The notes beneath the pieces are model-generated. The model was not told the origin of the DNA. It was given only the letters and a program-made list of their open reading frames with translations, and made no database searches. From positions 1 to 64,000 of the forward strand of contig NZ_JAMDLH010000002.1 of NCBI RefSeq assembly GCF_023721755.1: 64,000 bases of DNA, given 5' to 3'. Origin of the DNA: Pleomorphomonas sp. NRK KF1 (GTDB lineage Bacteria; Pseudomonadota; Alphaproteobacteria; Rhizobiales; Pleomorphomonadaceae). Every line of letters begins with the position of its first letter. Position 1 is the first letter of the stretch. The translations under genes were made by a program, and so were the position numbers. Below, one piece after another: positions 8,921-17,530 of the stretch.

Positions 8921-9535
8921 TTGAGCATAGCCGATCGCGTTCGCGTGGAAGACGTCACCGTCCTCTCCGATGACTGGTACATCCTGAAGAAGACGATCTT
9001 TTCCTTTCGGCGCAGCGACGGAAGCTGGCAGCGCCAATCGCGCGAGACCTACGACCGGGGAAACGGCGCGACGATCCTGCTCTACGATCCCAGCCGACGC
9101 ACTGTGATCCTGACCCGCCAGTTTCGCTATCCGGCCTTCGTCAACGGCCACGACGACCTGCTGATCGAGGCGCCGGCCGGCCTTCTCGACAATGCCGCGC
9201 CCGAGGTTCGCATCCGCGCCGAGATGGAAGAGGAAACGGGATTTCGCGTGCGCGACGTCCGCCCGATCTTCGACGCCTTCATGAGCCCCGGCTCAGTGAC
9301 GGAGCGGCTGCATTTCTTCGTCGGCCGGTACGAACCCGGCGACAGGATCTCTGCCGGCGGCGGCAACGAGATCGAGGGCGAGGATATCGCCGTTCTCGAA
9401 GTCGGCATCGACGAGGCCCTGTCGATGATCGGATCGGGCGTCATTCGCGACGGCAAGACGATCATGCTGCTGCAATACGCCGCCCTCCATCTTTTCCCCC
9501 AAACGATCCCGAACAAGGCAACCATCGCATGCTGA
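8921..9535 (+). CDS. nudK: NudK-type GDP-mannose/sugar-nucleotide Nudix hydrolase
   Basis: A 204-residue Nudix hydrolase closely resembling E. coli NudK, which splits GDP-mannose to GMP and mannose 1-phosphate. Shared stretches include 'YDRGNGATILLYD', 'AGLLDN', the catalytic 'EMEEETGF', 'MSPGSVTE' and 'IRDGKT'. The start is a TTG at 8921, chosen because AAGGA (8909-8913) lies seven bases before it and the protein then begins at the family N-terminus; the next in-frame ATG would delete the domain start. The stop overlaps the following DUF4406-like gene by seven bases, so the two are co-translated. Divergent from a DeoR regulator. Confidence 0.9.
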   Translation: MSIADRVRVEDVTVLSDDWYILKKTIFSFRRSDGSWQRQSRETYDRGNGATILLYDPSRRTVILTRQFRYPAFVNGHDDLLIEAPAGLLDNAAPEVRIRAEMEEETGFRVRDVRPIFDAFMSPGSVTERLHFFVGRYEPGDRISAGGGNEIEGEDIAVLEVGIDEALSMIGSGVIRDGKTIMLLQYAALHLFPQTIPNKATIAC

Positions 9536-9888
9536 TCCTGATCGCCGGTCCCTACCGCTCCGGAACCGGAGACGATCCCCAGAAGATGGCCGACAACCTC
9601 CGTCGCCTGGAGCAAGCCTCCTGGCCGCTGTTCCAGGCCGGGCACGTTCCGATGATCGGCGAATGGGTGGCCCTTCCCGTCTGGCGGTCGGCGGGTGGGA
9701 CAACGCTCGGCGACGAGCTCTACGACCGGATCTTCTATCCGGCTGCCGAGCGTTTGCTGGCGATTTGCGATGCGGTTCTTCGTCTTCCAGGAGAATCCAA
9801 AGGCGCCGACAATGACGTCCGCATAGCAAAAGAGCGGGGATTGCCGGTCTATCATCGGCTGGAGGACGTGCCGGGAGTTGGAAGCTGA
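9529..9888 (+). CDS. DUF4406 / nucleoside 2-deoxyribosyltransferase-like protein
   Basis: A 119-residue protein with a Rossmann-like start 'MLILIAGPYRSG' and the terminal motif 'GADNDVRIAKERGLPVY', which resembles the nucleoside 2-deoxyribosyltransferase-like fold (DUF4406). Members are small single-domain proteins of unestablished activity. It overlaps nudK by seven bases (ATG inside the nudK stop region), pointing to a paired role in nucleotide or nucleotide-sugar turnover. Family assignment is by motif only. The conserved acidic residue of true deoxyribosyltransferases cannot be placed confidently, so catalytic activity is unproven. Confidence 0.75.
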   Translation: MLILIAGPYRSGTGDDPQKMADNLRRLEQASWPLFQAGHVPMIGEWVALPVWRSAGGTTLGDELYDRIFYPAAERLLAICDAVLRLPGESKGADNDVRIAKERGLPVYHRLEDVPGVGS

Positions 9889-9975
9889 TCCTGCCCTGCC
9901 TTGACCTCGCCATGGATTGGCCCCACACAGTCCCGGTCCGGCGAAACGCCCCGACAATCCATACCGGGATCCTCC

Positions 9976-10965
9976 GTGCCCAACCGTTCTCCAGAATTTG
10001 CCCGCATCGAAGCGGCAACCGATGAATCTATCCGTCTCGCCGCCGATCGCATCCGGCAGGGCGAGCTGGTCGCCTTTCCCACCGAGACCGTCTACGGCCT
10101 CGGGGCCGATGCGACGCGCGGGCAAGCCGTCGCCGCCATCTACGAGGCCAAGGGGCGTCCCTCCTTCAACCCGCTGATCGCCCATGTCGACAGCATTGCC
10201 ATGGCCGAGACGCTGGTCGTCTTCGATCCGCTGTCGCGGCGTCTGGCCGAAGCCTTCTGGCCGGGACCGTTGACGCTGGTACTGCCGGCACGGCCGGATT
10301 GCCCGGTATCCTCGCTGGCCACCGCCGGCCTCGACACGCTTGCCGTACGAATGCCGGCGCACAGGGTGGCGCTCGACCTGATCCGCGCCGCCGGCGTGCC
10401 GATCGTCGCGCCCAGCGCCAACACTTCGGGGCACGTCAGCCCCACCTCCGCCGCCCACGTCTATGGCGACCTCTCCCGCCGTGTACCGCTGATCCTCGAC
10501 GGCGGCCGCACCGAGGTAGGCCTCGAATCGACCATTCTGCAGGTTCGCGACGACATTCCCTATCTCCTGCGCCCGGGTGGACTCGCCCGCGAGGACATTG
10601 AGGCGGCGGCCGGCGTCGCCGTCGTCCGGTCGGAAGGCGACCCGTCCACCGCGCCCGTGGCACCGGGCATGCTGGCCTCCCATTACGCGCCCCGCGCCCG
10701 CGTCCGGCTCGACGCCCGCCGCGTCGAGCCCAACGAAGCCCTGCTCGCTTTCGGCGGAGCATCGATCCGAGGCGCCACCGAGGCAAAGCGCGTCTTCAAC
10801 CTCAGTCCGGCGGGCAGTCTACGCGAAGCGGCCGCCAATCTGTTCGACATGCTGCGCCGAGCCGACGGCGACGATGTTGCCGGAATCGCGGTGGCACCGA
10901 TCCCCACGCATGGCTTGGGCGAGGCGATCCGGGACCGGCTGACGCGGGCGGCGGCTCCGCGCTAA
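9976..10965 (+). CDS. sua5: L-threonylcarbamoyladenylate synthase (Sua5 type)
   Basis: Makes threonylcarbamoyl-AMP for the t6A37 modification of ANN-decoding tRNAs. About 329 residues: a YrdC domain at residues ~15-210 with 'AFPTETVYGLGADA', 'KGRPSFNPL' and 'PSANTSGHVSPT', then a linker and the C-terminal Sua5 domain ('LAFGGASI ... NLSPAG'). The GTG at 9976 is preferred, because it places the family N-terminus near the beginning. An in-frame TTG at 9901 would add 25 residues without family resemblance. It starts 87 bases after the DUF4406-like gene on the same strand. Confidence 0.92.
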   Translation: MPNRSPEFARIEAATDESIRLAADRIRQGELVAFPTETVYGLGADATRGQAVAAIYEAKGRPSFNPLIAHVDSIAMAETLVVFDPLSRRLAEAFWPGPLTLVLPARPDCPVSSLATAGLDTLAVRMPAHRVALDLIRAAGVPIVAPSANTSGHVSPTSAAHVYGDLSRRVPLILDGGRTEVGLESTILQVRDDIPYLLRPGGLAREDIEAAAGVAVVRSEGDPSTAPVAPGMLASHYAPRARVRLDARRVEPNEALLAFGGASIRGATEAKRVFNLSPAGSLREAAANLFDMLRRADGDDVAGIAVAPIPTHGLGEAIRDRLTRAAAPR

Positions 10966-11056
10966 ACCTTCCTGCTACTTGACGGCTCGGTTGTAGCGGC
11001 ATCCTCTGTCTCAGGATTTTCACGGACGCCGCATGGCGTCATGCGGAGAGGGGCGC

Positions 11057-11986
11057 ATGCGGACACTTTTCCTGAGCCACCCGCGCTATCGCGACCATCT
11101 CGCCCCGGAGAACCACCCCGAACAGCCGGGCCGCATCATCGCCATCGAGCGACAACTTGAGGGCGAGGCGTTCCAGAACCTGATCCGCGACATGGCGCGT
11201 CCCATCACCGACGCCGAGATCCAGCGCGTCCATCCGGCCGCCTATGTCGACCATATCCGCATCCAGGCGCCGCACGACGGGCTAATGTCGATCAGCAGCG
11301 ACACCATCCTGTCGAACGGGACCTACGAAGCGGCGCGGCTCGCAGCGGGCGCCGCATGCCTCGCCGTCGACGAGGTGATGGCCGGCCTTGTCGACAACGC
11401 CTTTTCCGCCGCCCGTCCGCCAGGCCATCATGCCAGCGCCCGGCAGGCCATGGGTTTCTGCTTCTTCAATCACGCCGCCATCGCCGCCCGCCATGCCCAG
11501 GCGGCGCATGGAGCGGAGCGTGTGGCCATCGTCGATTTCGACGTCCACCACGGCAACGGCACGCAGAACATCTTTTACGCCGACGAATCGGTGTTCTACG
11601 CCTCCATCCACCAGGCCCACCTGTTTCCAGGTACCGGCGAGGCATCGGAAACCGGCGTCGCCGACAACATTCTCAACATACCGCTCGGTGCCGGTGCCAA
11701 CGGGGCTGACGTTCTCGCAGCGATGACCGATGCCGTTTTGCCGGCGGTTGCTGCCTTTCGGCCCGATTTCCTGGTACTTTCGGCGGGCTTCGATGCTCAC
11801 TATCGCGACCCCCTCGGCGATCTCAATCTCGTCGAAGGCGACTATGCTACCCTGACCCGCTCCCTGATGGACGTCGCCGATCGCATCTGTGGCGGGCGTG
11901 TCGTATCCCTTCTTGAGGGAGGGTATGACATCGACGCTCTCGGCCTGTCGGCCGCCGCCCATATCTCGGCACTGATGGGGCATTAA
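11057..11986 (+). CDS. histone deacetylase family protein (zinc amidohydrolase)
   Basis: A 309-residue arginase/deacetylase-fold enzyme. Family members remove acetyl groups from polyamines or other small amides, or act as AcuC/class II-like deacetylases. Zinc and catalytic motifs are complete: 'RPPGHHA', 'DFDVHHGNGTQ', 'SAGFDAH' and 'LEGGYD'. The ATG at 11057 follows GGAGAGGGG; an upstream in-frame start at 11033 lacks one. In many rhizobia a homologue lies directly before xseB-dxs-tlyA, whereas here those genes are 10-20 kb away, so the ancestral cluster seems to have been split. Confidence 0.92.
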   Translation: MRTLFLSHPRYRDHLAPENHPEQPGRIIAIERQLEGEAFQNLIRDMARPITDAEIQRVHPAAYVDHIRIQAPHDGLMSISSDTILSNGTYEAARLAAGAACLAVDEVMAGLVDNAFSAARPPGHHASARQAMGFCFFNHAAIAARHAQAAHGAERVAIVDFDVHHGNGTQNIFYADESVFYASIHQAHLFPGTGEASETGVADNILNIPLGAGANGADVLAAMTDAVLPAVAAFRPDFLVLSAGFDAHYRDPLGDLNLVEGDYATLTRSLMDVADRICGGRVVSLLEGGYDIDALGLSAAAHISALMGH

Positions 11987-12496
11987 GCCGGGCAAGCAAC
12001 ATCTCGGGCGCCGCGTAATCGCCAAGATGCCCGAGTTCAATGGTCCGTGCCTGTTGGCGAGGATCAGTGTTTGGAGCCATGCACGCCGAACTCATGCGCG
12101 ACTGGTTGGGTGCCAAGCTCCACCATCGCTCGATAAAGGCTTCGCCTTGTCATGCAATGCCGCCCTGAGCGGCAGCCAATCCGGACGTCTGTTCAAATTT
12201 TGCTTAACGAGGCGTTAAGTTTTTCTTGGCCCGCTTATTCATTTTGCATCGCCTTCAATACTTGATCAGCTTTTGACCTCTGCTATCGGCAAAGCAAATG
12301 TCGCATTTTGGTCACGGACTCAAAAATCTAATTCAGCCTAGGAAGAAATCCGAACCGCATGAATGCTGCCTGCCCTTGTTCGGCCTCATTCGCAGGATTA
12401 ATATATGAACGTGGAAGACGTGATTTAACCACGTTGTTCCAGAATGAATACATAAGACAAACCACGTACCCGGCAACGGGGTAGGACGGTACCCAG
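11987..12496. other. 510-base non-coding region, AT-rich in its right half
   Basis: No supportable gene. From about 12190 the composition shifts to clearly more A/T than the flanks. It holds the CtrA-like box (12204-12218), an inverted repeat AACGTGG/CCACGTT (12408-12414 and 12429-12435), and a small TACCC/GGGTA hairpin just before the 12497 ORF. This looks like a regulated promoter plus structured leader; an independent small RNA is possible but not shown. Confidence 0.5.
12204..12218. promoter_or_regulatory. candidate CtrA box (TTAA-N7-TTAA)
   Basis: TTAA (12204-12207), seven bases, TTAA (12215-12218) is an exact match to the full CtrA recognition pattern and sits within the perfect palindrome CTTAACG-AGG-CGTTAAG (12203-12219). 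It is in an AT-rich non-coding stretch 279 bases before the small ORF at 12497. The five Ts that follow leave open a weak terminator instead. Confidence 0.5.
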
Positions 12497-12688
12497 ATGG
12501 TCAAACAGGCTGATGCTGTGAACAAGGGCCAGATCCAACAAGGCAGCGAGCTGGAGCTCGATGCCCAATATCATGAGATCGGCATTCCGGCGGTGAACGC
12601 TGCCGCGCGCGCCATGCGTCGTCAGGTGCAGCAGAAAGACTACACGACGGTCCAGCAGACCGCCCCCATGTTCTCGTACGAGGACTGA
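12497..12688 (+). CDS. hypothetical 63-residue protein
   Basis: A short, highly charged, glutamine-rich protein without signal peptide or membrane segment ('HEIGIPAVNAAARAMRRQ' in the middle, 'MFSYED' at the end). I do not recognise a family. Support for coding: ATG with a modest upstream TAGGA, codon choice with frequent G/C third bases like its neighbours, and a strong 15-bp hairpin 147 bases after the stop that could end the transcript. The AT-rich upstream region and CtrA-like box suggest its own regulated promoter. It could also be chance, since only 63 codons are open. Confidence 0.55.
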   Translation: MVKQADAVNKGQIQQGSELELDAQYHEIGIPAVNAAARAMRRQVQQKDYTTVQQTAPMFSYED

Positions 12689-12834
12689 TGGATCAGCCTT
12701 CCAGGGTTGCCGCATATGCGGCCGGCCCGGCGGCGAACCAACTCCTTTCAGATTTGCTTTCAAAGGCGATCGCGAGAATCTTATAGGTTCTGCGCGCGAG
12801 GTAGGGCTTGTGCCTTGAAAGCAGGGACTGGACT

Positions 12835-12870
12835 CGTCTACGGCCGGGGCTATGTCCCCGGCCGTAGACG
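12835..12870. terminator. strong 15-bp hairpin terminator
   Basis: CGTCTACGGCCGGGG (12835-12849) pairs perfectly with CCCCGGCCGTAGACG (12856-12870) across the loop CTATGT, followed by GTTTG on the plus strand. It lies between the small ORF (plus) and the convergent copper chaperone gene (minus, stop at 12895), so it may serve both. Confidence 0.7.
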
Positions 12871-12894
12871 TTTGTGGCGACAGCGAAGTGCGGG

Positions 12895-13455
12895 TTATCC
12901 GCCGTGCTTCATTCCCGCGCCATCCATCGGCATGGCATCGTGCCCGCCCGCCTTGTGATCCTTCGCCTTGGCGCTGATGGCTTCGACGGCGAACTCCACC
13001 GGGATCTCACCGGCCTTCTCGAAAAGCAGGGTTCCCTTGACCTTGGTGCCGGCCTCAAGTGGGGCCGTCAGCTTCATGAACATGAGGTGGTAGGAACCGG
13101 GCTTCAGCTCGACGGTGGCGCCGGCCGGGATGTCCAGCCCCCCGTCGAGTTGCCGCATTTTCATCACGTCGCCTTCCATCTTCATTTCATGCACTTCGGT
13201 GCGCTCGGAGAGCTCGAAGCTGCCGCCAACGAGCTTGTCGGCGTGCTCACCCGCGTTGACCACGGTCACGAAGCCACCCGCCATTTCCGCCCCATTCGGC
13301 GTGGCGCGCGTCCAGGGATGGTCGAGAGTGAGCGAGCCGGACTTGAACTCATGGGCGGCAGCCGGCGCAATGGCCAGCGTGGAAGCGGCGGGCAGGATCG
13401 CGAAAAGGCCCGCGACCAGTGCGGCGCGGAACGGTGGGGAAGCGAACTGGGGCAT
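12895..13455 (-). CDS. periplasmic copper chaperone PCu(A)C
   Basis: A 186-residue exported PCu(A)C-type protein that binds Cu(I) and feeds copper to cytochrome oxidase assembly. A signal peptide occupies about residues 1-35 (hydrophobic core, then 'APAAAHE'). The mature domain holds the conserved His/Met ligands: 'VHEMKMEGDVMKMRQ' and 'YHLMFM'. An extra C-terminal tail rich in His and Met ('HDAMPMDGAGMKHGG') probably adds copper sites. It follows the DUF2946-like gene on the same strand after 115 bases, a pairing common in copper loci. Confidence 0.93.
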   Translation of the reverse strand: MPQFASPPFRAALVAGLFAILPAASTLAIAPAAAHEFKSGSLTLDHPWTRATPNGAEMAGGFVTVVNAGEHADKLVGGSFELSERTEVHEMKMEGDVMKMRQLDGGLDIPAGATVELKPGSYHLMFMKLTAPLEAGTKVKGTLLFEKAGEIPVEFAVEAISAKAKDHKAGGHDAMPMDGAGMKHGG

Positions 13456-13570
13456 TGGAAACCTCGTCTATGAGGGAGTTACGGCCACTTTTGCGAGGCG
13501 CGGAGCGTCCATCAGCAGGTCGATCCGTCGCACGAGAAAGGGCGTCGATCTTTGGCGAGCAACAAACTTG

Positions 13571-13966
13571 TCAAGCGAGACCCGGAGGCCCCCTTTGCGG
13601 AGGCGGCCCGCCGGCCTCCAGTCGCCGCACGACGACGCTGGGCGCGGCCAGCTTGACCGGCAGACAGAATCCCACCGGCTCGGTGAGCCCAGCCGGGGGC
13701 GCCAGCGCGGCCGTCACGGTCCCGAAGCAGCAGGACAGACAGTCGTGCGCTATCCTTGCGGGCTTTTCGGCGGGCCGCGCGACATTGTCGGTACCGCCGT
13801 TCATCGAGCAAAGGACGAACGCACCGCCGCCGACACCCTCGCGCGCTTCGGAACGGGCAACGGACAGCGGAACCAGCGCCTGCAGCAGAAGCGCATAGAC
13901 GAGCAGCACACGCATCAAGCTGCGCGTCAGCCTCGCCTGCGTTGGCTGCCAGTCGCCCCCCGCCAT
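13571..13966 (-). CDS. DUF2946-like exported protein
   Basis: About 131 residues with a hydrophobic N-terminal segment ('VLLVYALLLQALVPLSVA', residues ~20-37), a 'VLCSMNGG' motif and a cysteine cluster 'HDCLSCCFG'. These features match the small secreted DUF2946 proteins often found in copper-related operons; function unknown, metal binding by the Cys/His cluster plausible. The ATG at 13966 follows GGGGAG closely. A later ATG at 13915 would start right at the hydrophobic segment and is an alternative. Directly upstream of the PCu(A)C gene. Confidence 0.68.
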   Translation of the reverse strand: MAGGDWQPTQARLTRSLMRVLLVYALLLQALVPLSVARSEAREGVGGGAFVLCSMNGGTDNVARPAEKPARIAHDCLSCCFGTVTAALAPPAGLTEPVGFCLPVKLAAPSVVVRRLEAGGPPPQRGPPGLA

Positions 13967-14179
13967 GATCTCCCCCACGGACCTATCCGATGAAACACTT
14001 ACCAGATCGCCTTGGCGGTGCAATGTCCAACGGGAAAGACTCGACCGGCGGCACGCCCGCGTATAGAGAAACGGCAGACGGCAACGCCTCCTTCTTTTGG
14101 GAAGAGTCGCCGCATCCGGAGATTTTGCCCATCGCCAAGCGAACCGGCCTCGCGAAGGCCAGAGTTCTGGACGTCGCCC

Positions 14180-15157
14180 ATGCTCAATGCGTTTCATCCC
14201 GTCGGCGACAAGCTCGAATACGCCCCCAATTGCGGCACCCTGGTGCCAGATCAGCAGACGCTTTGGATCGACCTGATGACGCCGACGCGTGCCGAGGAAC
14301 TGGCCGTCGAGCAGTTCATCGGCGCCGAGCTGCCCACCCGCGCCGAGATGGAAGAGATCGAACCGTCCAGCCGGCTGTCGGTCGCCAATGACGTCCTCTA
14401 TCTCACTGCCGCCCTGCCCTGTCGCGCCGGCAGCAACGACCCGGGCATTACCGTCGTCACCTTCGTGCTGACTGACAAGCATCTCGTCACGGTGCGCTAC
14501 GACGAGCCCGGCACCATCCCCCTCGCCATCAAGAACGTGACGACGGCGGGAGCCAACGTGACGACGCCGCACGGTGCTCTGCTGACCATCCTGGAGGCCG
14601 CCATCGACCGGCTGGCCGACGTCATCGAGCAATCCGGCGCCCGTATCGAAACCATCGCCCGCCGGGTGTTCGAGGACGACTCGCGGACCTCACCGTCGGG
14701 CGATCGCTACAAGAGTTCGCTGCGGCGCATCGGTCGCGAAGGCCTGCGTCTCGGCCACTTTCAGGAGAGCCTGATCTCCCTCTCCCGTCTCCTGCTGTTC
14801 CTCACGGCCAAGATGGAAGGGCCGCGCTATTCCAAGGAAGACGTCGCCCGGCTGAAGCCGATGAAGAGCGACGTGACGGCGCTGGCCGACCACTGCCGGG
14901 GCCAGGAAGAACGCATCACTTTCCTGCTCGATGCGACGCTGGGCCTCATCTCGATCCAGCAGAACGACACCATCAAGATCTTCTCGGTTTTGGCCGTAAT
15001 CTTCATGCCGCCGACGCTGGTCGCCAGTTTCTACGGCATGAACTTCCGCTACATGCCCGAGCTCGAATGGTCTTACGGCTATCTCTGGGGCATCGCCGCG
15101 ATGATCCTGTCGGCGGCCGGCACCTATGGCCTCTTCCGCTGGAAGCGGTGGCTATGA
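14180..15157 (+). CDS. CorA family divalent metal transporter
   Basis: A 325-residue CorA-type channel for Mg2+ and possibly Co2+/Ni2+. A large cytoplasmic N-terminal domain with long helices is followed by two C-terminal membrane segments, with the hallmark 'YGMNF' and 'MPELEW' loop between them. The ATG at 14180 is used because residues encoded upstream of it are basic, low-complexity and unlike CorA. The last six bases overlap the end of the convergent Na/Pi transporter gene. Confidence 0.93.
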   Translation: MLNAFHPVGDKLEYAPNCGTLVPDQQTLWIDLMTPTRAEELAVEQFIGAELPTRAEMEEIEPSSRLSVANDVLYLTAALPCRAGSNDPGITVVTFVLTDKHLVTVRYDEPGTIPLAIKNVTTAGANVTTPHGALLTILEAAIDRLADVIEQSGARIETIARRVFEDDSRTSPSGDRYKSSLRRIGREGLRLGHFQESLISLSRLLLFLTAKMEGPRYSKEDVARLKPMKSDVTALADHCRGQEERITFLLDATLGLISIQQNDTIKIFSVLAVIFMPPTLVASFYGMNFRYMPELEWSYGYLWGIAAMILSAAGTYGLFRWKRWL

Positions 15158-16834
15158 TCCTTGCCTGGGGCGTTCCGGATCGTCAGGAACGCCATCGAGA
15201 ACGGCAGACTGATCCGCACGGCTTGGCCTGATGCGAGACTCCCTGAGATCGCCATGCCTGTCGAGAGTGGCGTAGGCAATGGTTGCGAACTTGGAGTTTA
15301 TCTCCTTGAGCGCCGCGATCATCTCCAGGTGCTGGTTGCTCGAACCGAGACTGAGATGATCGCCCTGGCGAAGACGGGCGAGATGGGCGGCCCGGCTATG
15401 GCTTTCCATTTCGGTCACGGCCTGCTTGTGGCTCACCAGGCGCCGCGCCGTGGAAATGTCGCCGGTCCACGCCGTTTCCTCGGCAAGAATGATCGCCTGG
15501 TGGACGGCTTGCACCATGGCGTCAATCTCGGCTTTTCCCTCTTCGGAGAACTGGTACTCGCCCTTGATCTGCTCCAGCCGAAGAGCAATGAGCTTGCCGG
15601 CAAAGATGTCTCCACAGCGTTCCAGGCGGATCGCAAAATCGACGATGGGCCGGATGTCCGCCAGCTCTGCATCGTTCACAGCCGGCAGCTTGGCGTAGAT
15701 CTCGCGAATGCTGGCCAAGGTGGCATTCATGCGCTTTTCCAAGCTCGCCATTCTCGCCGGATCCGGGACGGGCGCCGTGGCGTCGTCGAGCATCAACGCG
15801 GCGATTTCCAGCATGCTGGAGAGCTGACGCTTGATCATCGGGAAGGCAAGTCCCACGTCGTCGGCCACCCCTTTGGGTAGGCTGACGGTGAACGGCGCGT
15901 TGGCAGCACCAAAACGTCCGTCGATGAAACGCGCCAGACGCACGCAAAGCGGGGCGGATAGCAGCAGCATGGCGTTGAAGGCGAGATGCCCGGCAAGCAT
16001 CGCCTCGCCGGTGCCAAAGCGAACGCCTTCCGTCAGGCCGCCGAAATGTGCTCCGACAAGCATGAGAAGACACAGCAGGACGAAGGCAAATCGCACTGCT
16101 GCCACCGCTCCCGCAACCGCCTTGCTGCGCGCGTTCTCATGCTTCAGCAGCCATAACGGCAAGAGTGCGCTGCCAAGGTTGGCGCCCAGTACGATCCCGA
16201 GGCCGGCGCTGACGCCAAGGGGCGCGTGAAGGGAGAAAGCCATGGTGGCCAGCAGCGCCGCGATGCTGGAGTGCATGAGGAGCGTCAGCGCGCCACCGAC
16301 CAGCAAGGCCGTTACCGGATCGCTGTTCAGGTAACCGACGACGGCAGCGGCGCCCGGCAGGTTGGCAAGTGGGGCTACGCTCTGCCTGATGATCGCGAGA
16401 GACAGAAAAATCAGCCCTAGACCGAGAATGGTGCGGCCGTAATTTCGAAGACGCGGCTCCGTCGCACGCAAGTAAAGGGACCCTCCAACAAGAATGCAGA
16501 GAGGCCCAACCGCGGAAACCGGCAGTTGCAGAAACTGGACAGCCAATGCCGAGCCCATGTCGGCGCCGAGAGCCACGCTTGCCGCCACGCCGACTGGTAC
16601 CGACCCGGTGCCGGCAAGCCCCGCCACGATCAACACTACGGCGATGCTGCCCTGCATGACAAAGCCAAGACCGGTGCCGGTCATCACATTGCGGACAGTC
16701 GACGCTCCCTCGGCGAGGCTCGACCTGATGCGGCCACCCCACAGACGCTCGATGCCGATCCGCATGAAGCGTACGGCAAACAGCAGAATCATTGCGCCGC
16801 TCAAAAGTTGGATCGCAAAGTTCAGGATCGTCAT
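15152..16834 (-). CDS. Na+/phosphate cotransporter family protein
   Basis: A 560-residue NptA/PhoU-fusion type protein. Residues ~1-310 hold two inverted repeats of membrane helices with the family QSS-like signatures ('MQGSIAVVLIVAG' and 'LMHSSIAALLATMAF'). Residues ~330-540 form a cytoplasmic PhoU-like helical domain. The family takes up phosphate with sodium or exports it. The first repeat reads 'MQGS' where 'TQSS' is usual, a mild departure at the substrate site. Convergent with corA, overlapping it by six bases. Confidence 0.9.
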   Translation of the reverse strand: MTILNFAIQLLSGAMILLFAVRFMRIGIERLWGGRIRSSLAEGASTVRNVMTGTGLGFVMQGSIAVVLIVAGLAGTGSVPVGVAASVALGADMGSALAVQFLQLPVSAVGPLCILVGGSLYLRATEPRLRNYGRTILGLGLIFLSLAIIRQSVAPLANLPGAAAVVGYLNSDPVTALLVGGALTLLMHSSIAALLATMAFSLHAPLGVSAGLGIVLGANLGSALLPLWLLKHENARSKAVAGAVAAVRFAFVLLCLLMLVGAHFGGLTEGVRFGTGEAMLAGHLAFNAMLLLSAPLCVRLARFIDGRFGAANAPFTVSLPKGVADDVGLAFPMIKRQLSSMLEIAALMLDDATAPVPDPARMASLEKRMNATLASIREIYAKLPAVNDAELADIRPIVDFAIRLERCGDIFAGKLIALRLEQIKGEYQFSEEGKAEIDAMVQAVHQAIILAEETAWTGDISTARRLVSHKQAVTEMESHSRAAHLARLRQGDHLSLGSSNQHLEMIAALKEINSKFATIAYATLDRHGDLRESRIRPSRADQSAVLDGVPDDPERPRQGS

Positions 16835-17530
16835 CGAACTGGCTTCCGCTGGAGCTTCTGGCCGGCAACTCTATACGCTAGTCGCCTAACAAATTCGGCA
16901 ACCCACGCCCCCTTCGAAGGGCTTTTCAGACGATAAGTGGTGTGCCCCGGCGGCAGTGGCCATGCTGCGGACGGCAGGGAGGCGGTGGAGACCTGACATC
17001 AGGCAGAGAGCATCATCGGCCGACAGCCGATTCCTGTGGCAATACGCCTCAGGAAGCTGGAGATCGCAGTCGAGATCGGGTTCGGAGGAACTCGTCCAAG
17101 TCGAACGGCTCCTGCCTGCCGCGACCGTGACGCTTGTTTTCGAAGAGGCGGCCCACGCCGCTGCCTTCGCAGAAGAAGCGGCCGGACCGATGTCCGTCAA
17201 GACGCCGCGTATTCCTATCAGAAACAGGAGATCGAGGCGGTTGCGCTGGAGTTCCCAGGATATGGACTTGAGGTTGATGAGGGTCGGCAAGAAAGAACAA
17301 AAAACTGCTTTAAAAATGGCTTTTGCAGGGGACCGCCAGTGATCAACCGCCTCGATGGACCCGATCATCTCGGGACCAAAGCTCCATCGCATGCGAGCCG
17401 ACCGATTTCTACGGTCCAATACGTAGCGTCCCGGAAATGGTCGTGGTGTGCCAGCCATCCCGCATTCCGTGACACCTCTTCTCGGGCGCAAAGACGGTGC
17501 GTGGCCTCCGGAGCGAGCTGCCGTTTGGTT
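16835..17530. other. 696-base region without a supportable gene
   Basis: Several frames are open (for example 16886-17491 minus and 17036-17743 plus), but their translations are basic, low in recognisable motif content and overlap one another on both strands. An A/T-rich patch at 17289-17322 contains, on the minus strand, CTGC...GCAG followed by six Ts, which might terminate the AraC gene. The rest may be promoter of the Na/Pi gene or a decayed gene. Confidence 0.5.

Noticed and set aside
9901-9975. TTG at 9901 as the start of the Sua5-type gene
   Set aside because: The extra 25 residues do not match the family, and the GTG at 9976 gives the expected N-terminus.
12203-12224. Palindrome CTTAACG-AGG-CGTTAAG plus Ts as a terminator of the deacetylase gene
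   Set aside because: It is over 200 bases past the stop, the stem is A/T-rich and the loop is only three bases; the CtrA-box reading fits better, though it is not proven.
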